From CS3-C152 sp964347025 (lineage in GTDB: Archaea > Aenigmatarchaeota > Aenigmatarchaeia > QMZP01 > QMZT01): DNA of 21,144 nucleotides. The stretch lies in contig CAYFWU010000019.1 in NCBI GenBank assembly GCA_964347025.1, positions 1-21,144 of the forward strand. The letters run 5' to 3'. Positions 13,847-21,144 of the stretch are shown piece by piece (position 1 is the stretch's first letter; the number at the start of each line of letters is the position of its first letter). The translations under genes and the position numbers were made by a program. The notes under the pieces were generated by a model. That model saw only the letters and a list, made by a program, of their open reading frames with translations, ran no database searches and was not told where the DNA came from.

Positions 13847-14794
13847 ATGCATCATAAACAATTGATCGGGCTAGGGAAGTTTTTTCTGAAGTCCTTAAAA
13901 GATTACCCCTTACATTCATCATATATTTTTATGAAAAACTACTCCCATGCAGCTATCAGACGACTATTTTCCGGAAAAATATCCCATGATGTACTCGTCT
14001 TTGAGACGACATACTACTGTACGAAAAATTGTAGGGGGTGTTATATACCGAAGGAGAAGAGGAAAGAAAAAACAGTTATAGATGAAAAATTTTTGTTATC
14101 AACAATTAAACAGGCAAAAAAATTAGGGATAAGAAATTACGGATTCTTTGGCGGAGAACCCCTAAGTGAACATGCAATTCCGGTATCCCTGATGGCTGCA
14201 GATGAAAATCCGAACCTAACTTTTATTTATTGTACAAACGGGGAGTATGTTGCTGCTAACGATGTATCTTTCTTTAAAAATTACCCTAACATAGCCTTCT
14301 TTTTGAGCATAGACGGATTCGAGGAAACTAATGATAATATAAGAGGTAAAGGTTCTTATTCTTCAATAATCGAAGCGTCAAAAAAACTGAAACATATGCG
14401 AAGGGCCCAAAGTGCCTTCGTGACAATCAGGAAAGAAAACATCGATGAGGTTTTGTCCGAAGATTTCTTAAACCATCTGTTGGAAAGGGGATTCAACTAT
14501 ATTCAATGGGCAAAATATGAAAACAATGCCAATAATGGTGAAGAAGTGCCTAACGAAGAATTACATACTAAATTGAAGGGGTTCAGGGATAAAACCATGA
14601 AAATGCCAGTATTTCAGAATACTGATATTATGGGGGAATTTTTCTGCTTAGACCCAAAGAAATCTCAGAATAAGATTTACTTATCACTTGATGGGGATAT
14701 GCGAATAGAAAGAGAGGATATGTCAGAAATCATCGGTAACTTAAATGAGAAAACCATGGAAGATATTTTATATAATAATTTGGAATGCTCTTAA
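13847..14794 (+). CDS. Radical SAM protein with degenerate SPASM-like C-terminus
   Basis: 315 residues. The radical SAM cluster motif CTKNCRGC is at 58-65, followed by the GGEP motif (FFGGEPLSEH, ~100-109) that binds SAM, a CTNG strand and the SIDG strand, so a partial TIM-barrel is complete. The C-terminus follows the SPASM layout: a single Cys (EFFCLDP), then KIYLSLDGDM, and IGNLNEKTMEDIL. The cysteine expected after the G-D-(V/M) strand is replaced by EREDM and the domain stops at NNLECS, so an auxiliary iron-sulfur cluster is probably lost or incomplete. The substrate is unknown; relatives modify peptides or cofactors. Codon use is AT-richer than its neighbours. It converges on the Tes-like gene with a 12-base gap. 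Confidence 0.85.
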   Translation: MHHKQLIGLGKFFLKSLKDYPLHSSYIFMKNYSHAAIRRLFSGKISHDVLVFETTYYCTKNCRGCYIPKEKRKEKTVIDEKFLLSTIKQAKKLGIRNYGFFGGEPLSEHAIPVSLMAADENPNLTFIYCTNGEYVAANDVSFFKNYPNIAFFLSIDGFEETNDNIRGKGSYSSIIEASKKLKHMRRAQSAFVTIRKENIDEVLSEDFLNHLLERGFNYIQWAKYENNANNGEEVPNEELHTKLKGFRDKTMKMPVFQNTDIMGEFFCLDPKKSQNKIYLSLDGDMRIEREDMSEIIGNLNEKTMEDILYNNLECS

Positions 14795-14806
14795 AAAATA
14801 TTCTCA

Positions 14807-16399
14807 TCATCTCACAAAGCCCTTGTAAGTCTTCCTGTAGAGTTCAGAACTGGCGAGTTTCTTTGGGTTTCTCCTGTAGAGTTCGTGATCGAGCTCCCTT
14901 CCTGTCCTCTTCTCCCACTTCTGAATCGGTTCGCTGTATCTCTTCTGAACCTTTTCTCTATACCATTCAGGGATCACATTGAAGGCGCAGAACGGGATGA
15001 TTGCCTCCGGCGTCAGGTAATGGATGCAGCAGCGCATAACACGGTTGATGTCGTAATTGTAAAGATCCATGAAATGCATCATCCCTATGAACAGGGACTT
15101 GTGGTGGAAGACCCCTAGCGCACGGTAATCGTGCTTCATCAAGGCGTTGTATATTATTTTACCCAGAGAGAAATCCTTGGGGGATTTTTTCTTGTCTATG
15201 AAGGAGTTCAGCTTGTAAAGCATCTTCGCTCCTACAACGTATTTGCTCTTCCCTTCTCGAAGTTCTTTCGCCTTCTCCTCAAGGTATTCGAACAAACCTT
15301 CAACATCAACGAACCTCGGAAGAGGTATCATTTTTCCCTCTTCCTCAAAAACGTAAGTAGCCATACCGCATGCGAAATGCGTTGATAGCGAATACTGCGG
15401 TTTTTTAACGAGCGACTCGACAAAATCGGTTATCGCCTTCACAGAGGGAACCGGATAGAAATCCTCCTTCCCTATCTCTCCATTGGTCTGTTCCTCTATT
15501 TTCTTGATGTTGTCCGGAATCGTTATTCTGAATTTCTCTATATCCTTTTTTGGCATTCTCCCTACCAAGGAGACGGGCTGGTAATTTACCCCGCGTATGA
15601 CGTCCATGTTTTTGAAGCCGAACCTTATGATATCCCCTACTTCGTGATCGTTTACCGATTTTATTACAGTGGGAACTAGAACGATTCCCATCTGTCCTGC
15701 CTTCCTAGCATTCTCGAGAATGTAAGGGATCTCCCAGTGGTTCTTGGGGTTGGTTTTAGGTGTAACACCATCAAAGGAAAGGTAAACAGTATTCACCCCT
15801 GCTTCCCTGACCTTCTTAACGAATCCGGGATCCTGGGAGAAGCGAATTCCATTTGTGTTGTACTGAACATGATCCACCCCCTCGTTCTTTATCATCCGGA
15901 TTATCTCTATCACGTCCTTCCTCATACTCGGTTCTCCGCCTGTTATCTGGACTGCGTTCCCGGGGACTGGCTTCTCTTTCACAAGGAGGCGAACACCCTT
16001 TCTCAATTCCTCCAGGCTCGGCTCGTAAACGTAACCAAGCTTTTTTGCAAGGAAAAAGCAGTACCAACAGGAAAGATCGCAGCGATTCGTAACGACAAGG
16101 TTTGCAAGCGCTGTGTGGGACTTATGTAAAGCACATAAACCGCAATCCTTTGGACAGACAAGTTTCTCCTTCTTAACGTTCGGGTTCGAAACACCTATGC
16201 CGTCGTAAGCGAATTTCTTCGCCTTCTTGTACATCCCGGAATCTCCCCAGTAGACATCCCTGAACTTACCGTGTTTCTCGCATTTCTTCTCTATCCAGAC
16301 CTTTCCGTCTTTTTCAAAGATAGTGGCGTCTATAAGTTTAAGGCATTCGGGACATACAGATCTCGTTTGGGTTGGAAGTTCTCCTGGATACGAGCTCAT
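14807..16399 (-). CDS. Radical SAM enzyme of the tetraether lipid synthase (Tes)-like family
   Basis: 530 residues. The N-terminal zinc/iron-type site (CPEC at 16-19, C40-x2-H43) resembles the rubredoxin-like centre of Tes. Then come CPKDCGLC (82-89, an auxiliary cluster candidate), HKSHTALANLVVTNRC and the radical SAM motif CDLSCWYC (107-114), GGEP (~151-154) and SFDGVTPKTN. Cysteines near the C-terminus (CC-IHY, FCAFNVIPEWYR) fit further clusters. Tes joins archaeal lipid chains through their terminal methyls to make tetraether (GDGT) membranes. The family also contains uncharacterised relatives, so lipid synthesis is likely but not certain. It is divergent from a winged-helix regulator with 85 bp between starts. 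Confidence 0.75.
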   Translation of the reverse strand: MSSYPGELPTQTRSVCPECLKLIDATIFEKDGKVWIEKKCEKHGKFRDVYWGDSGMYKKAKKFAYDGIGVSNPNVKKEKLVCPKDCGLCALHKSHTALANLVVTNRCDLSCWYCFFLAKKLGYVYEPSLEELRKGVRLLVKEKPVPGNAVQITGGEPSMRKDVIEIIRMIKNEGVDHVQYNTNGIRFSQDPGFVKKVREAGVNTVYLSFDGVTPKTNPKNHWEIPYILENARKAGQMGIVLVPTVIKSVNDHEVGDIIRFGFKNMDVIRGVNYQPVSLVGRMPKKDIEKFRITIPDNIKKIEEQTNGEIGKEDFYPVPSVKAITDFVESLVKKPQYSLSTHFACGMATYVFEEEGKMIPLPRFVDVEGLFEYLEEKAKELREGKSKYVVGAKMLYKLNSFIDKKKSPKDFSLGKIIYNALMKHDYRALGVFHHKSLFIGMMHFMDLYNYDINRVMRCCIHYLTPEAIIPFCAFNVIPEWYREKVQKRYSEPIQKWEKRTGRELDHELYRRNPKKLASSELYRKTYKGFVR

Positions 16400-16484
16400 A
16401 CTATCATTTAAAAGTTTTAAAAAGTTTTAAATATTCAATTAATTATTAAAATTATAGGTTTATAAAATTAACTCAGGTGATAAC
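16400..16484. promoter_or_regulatory. Divergent promoter between the Tes-like gene and the winged-helix gene
   Basis: Very AT-rich. It has TATA-like stretches for the minus-strand gene (two near-identical AAAGTTTTAA copies, 16411-16420 and 16421-16430) and for the plus-strand gene (TTTATAAAATT, 16459-16469), plus an AGGTGAT Shine-Dalgarno-like sequence (16475-16481). Confidence 0.5.
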
Positions 16485-16970
16485 ATTCCTGATTCCAACG
16501 AAATCGAGGAGATCGAGAAAAAGATATTCAACACGTTTGGGGAAGTGGCGAAGTCGATCGGTTTTTCGCCCATCCACGGAAACATAATAGCAGCCCTGCT
16601 GGTTGGAGGAAGTTCTTTATCACTTCAAGACATTGCCAAGAGAACAGGATACTCTGTCTCCATGATCTCGCTGAGCCTTGATCTTCTGGAAATCCTCGGG
16701 ATAATCAGAAAGGTAAAGAAACCGACAGACAGGAAATTGTATATAGAACTGGTGAGCGATCTCCTGGAATCTCTCAAAAGTATACTGCTGATGAGGATAA
16801 ACAAGAACATTTCTGATTCCTTGCTCGAATATGAACAGAGCAGAAAGAAGCTGGGAAAACTCGAAGGAGATAACAAAAAAGACGTGCTGAAAGCGATAAA
16901 TACCCTTGAAAGTCAGGTAAAACGTCTGAAAAGGTATGTTGATCTGCTGTCAGAAATAGGTTTACCTTGA
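16485..16970 (+). CDS. GbsR/MarR-like winged-helix regulator with apparent AUU start
   Basis: The frame is open from 16458 and has no ATG, GTG or TTG until GTG 16545. The first 20 residues before that GTG (IPDSNEIEEIEKKIFNTFGE) form the N-terminal helix that GbsR-type regulators normally have before the SIGFSPIHGNIIAALL helix, so a start at 16545 would truncate the domain. AGGTG lies five bases before ATT 16485, which I propose as the start (161 residues). The winged helix is about 62-95 (SLQDIAKRTGYSVSMISLSL), and the C-terminus is a coiled coil (about 105-155). Placement opposite the Tes-like gene suggests it may regulate that gene; this is inference. The alternative is initiation at 16545 (141 residues) or a sequence error in the start region. 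Confidence 0.75.
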   Translation: MPDSNEIEEIEKKIFNTFGEVAKSIGFSPIHGNIIAALLVGGSSLSLQDIAKRTGYSVSMISLSLDLLEILGIIRKVKKPTDRKLYIELVSDLLESLKSILLMRINKNISDSLLEYEQSRKKLGKLEGDNKKDVLKAINTLESQVKRLKRYVDLLSEIGLP

Positions 16971-19900
16971 TTATTTCTTTCCTTTTTCAAAGAACACCAT
17001 TACCAACCATACACCTGCTATTGCAATAACCAGGGTCAAGAAAACAAGTAGCCATGTCCATTCAGGAACTACCGGTGGTTCAGGGCACAGGTCTGGACAG
17101 GAACCTCCGCAATCTATCCCTTCTTCATCCCCGTCCTGTATCCTGTTTTCACAGGTGTAACCCGGCGTGCCCCCCATGGGACATCCCTCGTCCACTATAC
17201 CATCGCAATCATCATCAATCTGGTTACAGCTCTCCTGTTTGGTGCCCGGGTAAGAGAATCTGTTATAGCAGGCGCACTTCGTTGCTTCTATCGAACTCTT
17301 CCCGTAAACGTTATCCACAGTTCCATCGCAGTCGTCGTCCTTTCCGTTGCACGTTTCGCTGCCTGGTCCAACCGAACCGATACATGCTCCCCATTCTCCG
17401 TTCGTGCACGTCCTGTCTCCTGATTGACATTCTCCTATATCCGAACCGCAAGACTTCTTCTCGTTTTCTATACATCCGCAGTTCACCCCGTCATCTATCT
17501 CCTCATCGCAGTCGTCATCTATGCTGTTGCACGTTTCACTTATATCCCCAGGTTGTGACTCTCCGTTGTAGCAGGCGCACTTCGTTGTCTCTACAGAGGT
17601 TTTTTCGTTTATGTTATCTATTACACCATCGCAGTCGTCGTCCTTTCCGTTGCATTTTTCATTTACTGGAGCCACGTAACCAACACACTCGCCCCAGCGA
17701 CCACCAATACAAGTGTTGGTCCCGTTAGAACACTCTCCCACGTTGGATCCACAGGGCTTTTTATCGCCCTCAGTGCAGTTACAGTCTAAATCGTCATCTA
17801 TCTGTTCATTACAGTCATCATCAATCCAGTTACACGTTTCGTTGATAGGGAAGCTTCCGTTGAAGCATTGGCATTTGGTTTCACCTACTGAAATCCCGCC
17901 AGCTATATTGTCTATAATACTGTCGCAGTCATCGTCCTTCCTGTTACACGTTTCGTTGATCGGGCCGACATAGCCAATACACTCTCCCCACTCACCACCA
18001 ATACACGTGGCAGTCCCGTTAGAACATTCTCCTATGTTAGAGCCGCAGGGTTTCTTTTGACCATCTATACAACTGCAATCTATCCCGTCATCTATCTGTT
18101 CGTTACAGTCGTCATCCATTCCGTTGCATATTTCTTCAATTTCTCCGGGGTAGGCGTTTTCATCAAAACACTGGCATTTGGTTTCCAAAATCGAGCTCCC
18201 TCCGCCAACGTTATCTATCACAGCATCACAGTCATCATCCTTACCGTTACAACTTTCGTTGGACGGACCAACGTAACCAATACACTCTCCCCACTCACCG
18301 TTCGCATCACACGTTCTCGTTCCATTCGAACATTCTCCTATGTTCGAGCCGCAGGGCTTGGTATCCCCGAGAGCGCATACATAGGTTGTTTCAGAAATTT
18401 CGTTTGACCGGGAACTCAGTCCTGTCAGGTCAACGGTTACGATCTTGAAATAGTATGTCGTATCCTCTTGCAGATCCTTAACTTCGTGACTCGTATCGTA
18501 GCTATCATATATTGTTGTAGCTAAAGTGTCCTCAACAGGAATGAAATTCTGTGTTTCAGAATAGTGAACCTCGTAATGTGAGAAATCCATATCATTGTTT
18601 TCATTCCATTCAAGACCTACAGAACTCTTGGTTACGGACGTTGCAGGGTTGAGAATCGCAGGGGTTGGCGGGTTCTTGTCTATCTTGAACTCAATAGGAT
18701 TTGAAAATCCCACGTGTTCAACCATGTCCTTCCCTGTACCGCACACCCAAGAATATTGGGATATTGTGTAGGGACTTGGTTTGTCATAGCTGTTGTAATC
18801 TGTGGGGCAGCTGCCCGGATTAGATGAGTATATCTTTAATTTATAGCTATTTGAGTTGCAGCCACTGCCCAGATCAGAGCACGCGACAAACGCATCAACA
18901 TCAACATTATACCAGTTCTGAGGATTGCCTGTGACAGCTACTGTCGGTATTTGTTTGTCTATGTGGAAGGTATTGCTAATCTTTATTGATTCCTCGTTTC
19001 CTGCCTTGTCGTCGCTGTAGTAACAAGCCCTTTTCCTGCACGTTTGTCCTGAGGTACATGTCACGCTCCCTGACGTTCCTGTTGAGAAACCCGTGGTCCC
19101 GCATGCCCCATCATCATCTATGACTTTGTAATACGTTGAATCGCAGCCAGAGTTTGGATCATAACATGTCAGAGTGAAATCAACGTTCGTATTAGTCCAT
19201 GATCTTCCGTTAGGACTTATGGAGGTCGTCGGAGCTGTCTTGTCAATCTTAATCTGTCTTGATTTGACAGGGGATTCCTCGTTTCCTGCATTGTCTGTGG
19301 AGCGGTATCTTACGTAACTGGTCCCCTCGTAAGAAACAGTGAAGGGAGAAGAATAACTGTTTGCAGGGGAACAGGTATTGCTCGTATCTATGCAGTAATC
19401 AGTGGAATCACAACCACTTCCGGTATCTGAACAGCTCAGTGTGACATCGACATCTGATCTGTAAAAGCCACCACTACCCATGGTTCCTGAAAGACTGATG
19501 GATGTGAATGGTTCTGTCTTGTCTATATTGAATATGTTGCTCTTCTTCGTTGTCTCCACGTTGCCAGCGTTATCCTCGCTGTAGTAACAAACCCTTTTCC
19601 TGCACGTTTGTCCTGAGGGACACGTCACTGTTCCCGATGTTCCTGTTGAGAAGCCTGTGGTCCCGCACGAGGCATCATGATTTATGACCTTGTAATAAGT
19701 TGTCTTACAACCGGAGTCGGCATCCGTACAGGTTAAAGTGAAGCCGACGTTCGTATTAGTCCATGATCTTCCGTTAGGACTTATGGTTGTTACAGGGGGG
19801 TTGGCATCTTCTATATCGCAGGATATGCTTATGTATGTCACTCCATGCGTATCGTGACCTACTATTTTCAGGGTATTGGATGTCCCGAGATCAAGACCTG

Positions 19901-20012
19901 TTTTTGTAAACGTATACTCCTTCTCACCACAGTATGTGCAGTAATTCTGAGCTGAAACCAGCGAAATGTTTAACAAAACCACCAAAGCAATGAACAATAT
20001 AATTTTCTTCAT
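16971..20012 (-). CDS. Secreted, membrane-anchored protein with Ig-like, Fn3 and MopE-like metal-binding repeats
   Basis: 1013 residues. Signal peptide 1-21 (LVSA-Q). Four Cys-rich Ig-like modules (about 73-165, 168-257, 261-353, 356-447) with DNAGNEES/IDKTAPTT-type joints, as in bacterial surface repeats. A fibronectin type III domain (448-544). Four ~100-residue Cys-rich modules (546-646, 647-745, 746-845, 846-944), each with two DDDC-(D/N)-x2-ID motifs typical of the MopE-like putative metal-binding family, eight in all. A final IQDGDEEGIDCGGSC element (958-971) and a membrane anchor (about 984-1008) then KGKK. It is probably a cell-surface adhesin or metal/calcium-stabilised stalk. It follows the polysaccharide-lyase-like gene after 53 bases, with GAGG-type ribosome-binding sequence upstream, so the two are likely an operon. 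Confidence 0.88.
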   Translation of the reverse strand: MKKIILFIALVVLLNISLVSAQNYCTYCGEKEYTFTKTGLDLGTSNTLKIVGHDTHGVTYISISCDIEDANPPVTTISPNGRSWTNTNVGFTLTCTDADSGCKTTYYKVINHDASCGTTGFSTGTSGTVTCPSGQTCRKRVCYYSEDNAGNVETTKKSNIFNIDKTEPFTSISLSGTMGSGGFYRSDVDVTLSCSDTGSGCDSTDYCIDTSNTCSPANSYSSPFTVSYEGTSYVRYRSTDNAGNEESPVKSRQIKIDKTAPTTSISPNGRSWTNTNVDFTLTCYDPNSGCDSTYYKVIDDDGACGTTGFSTGTSGSVTCTSGQTCRKRACYYSDDKAGNEESIKISNTFHIDKQIPTVAVTGNPQNWYNVDVDAFVACSDLGSGCNSNSYKLKIYSSNPGSCPTDYNSYDKPSPYTISQYSWVCGTGKDMVEHVGFSNPIEFKIDKNPPTPAILNPATSVTKSSVGLEWNENNDMDFSHYEVHYSETQNFIPVEDTLATTIYDSYDTSHEVKDLQEDTTYYFKIVTVDLTGLSSRSNEISETTYVCALGDTKPCGSNIGECSNGTRTCDANGEWGECIGYVGPSNESCNGKDDDCDAVIDNVGGGSSILETKCQCFDENAYPGEIEEICNGMDDDCNEQIDDGIDCSCIDGQKKPCGSNIGECSNGTATCIGGEWGECIGYVGPINETCNRKDDDCDSIIDNIAGGISVGETKCQCFNGSFPINETCNWIDDDCNEQIDDDLDCNCTEGDKKPCGSNVGECSNGTNTCIGGRWGECVGYVAPVNEKCNGKDDDCDGVIDNINEKTSVETTKCACYNGESQPGDISETCNSIDDDCDEEIDDGVNCGCIENEKKSCGSDIGECQSGDRTCTNGEWGACIGSVGPGSETCNGKDDDCDGTVDNVYGKSSIEATKCACYNRFSYPGTKQESCNQIDDDCDGIVDEGCPMGGTPGYTCENRIQDGDEEGIDCGGSCPDLCPEPPVVPEWTWLLVFLTLVIAIAGVWLVMVFFEKGKK
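17181..18377. repeat. Four tandem ~300-bp repeats encoding MopE-like modules
   Basis: Units at 18075-18377, 17778-18074, 17478-17777 and 17181-17477 encode the four Cys-rich modules. Shared phrases such as CGSNIGECSNGT and KDDDCD recur at the same place in each; copies 1-3 are closest, copy 4 the most diverged. Confidence 0.85.
19183..19222. repeat. 40-base exact repeat in Ig-like module 3
   Basis: Identical over 40 bases to 19747-19786. It encodes SPNGRSWTNTNV in the third Ig-like module. Confidence 0.9.
19747..19786. repeat. 40-base exact repeat in Ig-like module 1
   Basis: Partner of 19183-19222, in the first Ig-like module; a second close match surrounds the CPSGQTCRKR / CTSGQTCRKR codons. 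Confidence 0.9.
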
Positions 20013-20065
20013 AACCTCTTCCTCATCTTTATTTATTACATCTAATTTTACTTATATTCCTCCCT

Positions 20066-21144
20066 TCAAGGCGAATAGTAGTTCCAGTTCTGCTTCTGCC
20101 TTCTGTAATGCTGGAGCGTCCAGTATCTCGGTTTGGTGTTCGTGTTTGGCTGGTCGTTCCAGAATATCTTAACCTTGTTACCCTGTCCTCCATTCCAGTC
20201 AACAACTATCACTTCCTCTCTGTAGTCACCGAGGATGTCGGCAGCGTAAACCCTCATGGCCTCCATATTGACTGCCTTCTCAAAGGTTCCTGTTGGAGCA
20301 TCGAGTATTGCTATCCCTCCGTATTCGTGCCTCTCCTTTCCAACTATCTCTTCCCTAGCGTTTCCATCCCAGTCAATCCTCACGATCTCTTCAGCCCCGC
20401 GGGTGGTCCACCAGGCAGGCCTTCCAGGTGAGTCGTAAAGGTAGTATTTGTTAATCACTGCTCCCTGGGCATCGTGGACCCAGGGACATTCCTCGTATTG
20501 ATCTACCTGTGGCCTAGGACAGGTTCCGTCACTGGCTGAAGAACGGCAGAAGATCTCCAGGCCAGCTCTCCCTGTTCTGAAATTCCCAACTGCGACTTTA
20601 TCAGGATCTTCCCAGTCCCATGGATTTAACGGAGCCATTACGATTCGGTCTTTGTTAACAACGATCGTCCGCGAGTCAGGACCGGCTGTCTCTGCAAGTA
20701 TGACCTCAAGAGGATTGGTGGCGCTGACGAAGGAGACCTTGTCTGTTTCCACTTCCGATTCTCCAGCTGCTCCGGAATCCGTTACGGTTATGGTGTGTTT
20801 TAATTTTCCCGAATAAGAGTAGGAGTGATCATGATAGCTTCCTGGAATATCAACAACATTGTGATCTACTGCCACCATATCGATAGTGTAGGTTCCTGTC
20901 TGTTGGTATGTGTGAAAAGCCTGTTTGGGGGTTCCTGAAGAAGTAAAACCGTAATCAGGTTTACGTTTTGCCTTTCCGTCGTCCCAGTAGAACCAATATA
21001 CAATTTCATCATTATCCGCATCAGTCGACACGATTCTAAATGGACCACAGTTTTGACCTTTAACGCAGGTTGATGGCGGTGTGGAATCAAAAGTGGGCTT
21101 TGTGGGTTTTCTGTTCCCGGTGTCAGGATGTTCGTTAACTTTTA
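20066..21144 (-). CDS. Surface protein with PKD domain and polysaccharide-lyase-11-like C-terminus, N-terminus beyond window end
   Basis: The frame is open to the window edge; the GTG at 21031 is internal, because the upstream codons (KPTKPTFDSTPPSTCVKGQN and onward) read well as a Pro/Thr linker. A PKD-type domain (STDADNDEIVYWFYWDDGK to TYTIDMVAVD) is followed by a propeller-like region with FG-GAP-style repeats: VAVGNFRTGRAGLEIFCR, IVRIDWDGNAREEIVG and VYAADILGDYREEVIVVDW. The C-terminus KIFWND, RYWTLQHYRRQKQNWNYYSP is very like the end of family 11 rhamnogalacturonan lyases. Catalytic residues cannot be judged from this fragment. No membrane anchor is seen, so it is probably secreted. It is the upstream partner of the MopE-like protein (53-base gap). 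Confidence 0.75.
   Translation of the reverse strand, partial: KVNEHPDTGNRKPTKPTFDSTPPSTCVKGQNCGPFRIVSTDADNDEIVYWFYWDDGKAKRKPDYGFTSSGTPKQAFHTYQQTGTYTIDMVAVDHNVVDIPGSYHDHSYSYSGKLKHTITVTDSGAAGESEVETDKVSFVSATNPLEVILAETAGPDSRTIVVNKDRIVMAPLNPWDWEDPDKVAVGNFRTGRAGLEIFCRSSASDGTCPRPQVDQYEECPWVHDAQGAVINKYYLYDSPGRPAWWTTRGAEEIVRIDWDGNAREEIVGKERHEYGGIAILDAPTGTFEKAVNMEAMRVYAADILGDYREEVIVVDWNGGQGNKVKIFWNDQPNTNTKPRYWTLQHYRRQKQNWNYYSP

Noticed and set aside
16545..16970. Start of the winged-helix gene at GTG 16545
   Set aside because: It would drop the N-terminal helix expected for the family, and it has no better ribosome-binding sequence than the ATT at 16485; kept only as an alternative.
17181..18377. Tandem repeats considered as a CRISPR-like array
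   Set aside because: The repeats are ~300 bp, coding, in frame and diverged, with no spacers.

Overview
The window looks like a piece of an archaeal chromosome, probably from an uncultured lineage of the DPANN kind. It carries an archaeal-type leucyl-tRNA synthetase, a TATA-box binding protein, a stand-alone TRAM protein, a tetraether-lipid-synthase-like radical SAM enzyme and a tRNA gene with bulge-helix-bulge introns. Many genes have a TATA-like box centred about 24-27 nt before the start codon, as expected for leaderless archaeal transcripts. The exact phylum cannot be fixed from this sequence alone.

Layout. 1-1760 is AT-rich accessory DNA: the N-terminal part of an HNH endonuclease, an IS5-like transposase, and a small gene of unknown function that may be a passenger, all inside or beside a candidate insertion sequence. 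1895-4570 is a large membrane-anchored surface protein with four cysteine-paired Ig-like repeats and a PKD domain. 4778-6456 is a compact four-gene minus-strand operon of unknown function whose second gene has a ParB/sulfiredoxin-like motif and whose first gene is frameshifted. 6567-7036 holds a TRAM protein and a 56-residue ORF. 7038-10155 is leuS with a small upstream gene.

10201-10386 is tRNA-Arg(UCU), interrupted twice: one 40-nt intron in the D loop and one 72-nt intron at the canonical 37/38 site. Removing both at the predicted bulge-helix-bulge sites gives a textbook 74-nt tRNA. 10387-11306 has a zinc-ribbon protein and a divergent helix-turn-helix-like protein. 11287-13763 is a minus-strand run: threonylcarbamoyl-AMP synthase, an intracellular eight-bladed PQQ-like propeller, and TBP. 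13847-16399 has two convergent radical SAM genes. The second (Tes-like) is divergent from a winged-helix regulator that seems to begin at a non-AUG codon. 16971-21144 encodes two large secreted proteins: one with Ig-like, Fn3 and MopE-like metal-binding repeats, and one, cut by the window end, with a PKD domain and a polysaccharide-lyase-family-11-like C-terminus.

Themes. Information processing (LeuRS, tRNA-Arg, t6A synthesis, TBP, TRAM) sits beside cell-surface proteins that may act in adhesion or carbohydrate binding. The most distinctive features are the doubly interrupted tRNA-Arg, the uncharacterised ParB-like operon with its broken first gene, the long exact repeat shared by the two halves of tbp, and the apparent AUU start of the regulator facing the Tes-like gene.
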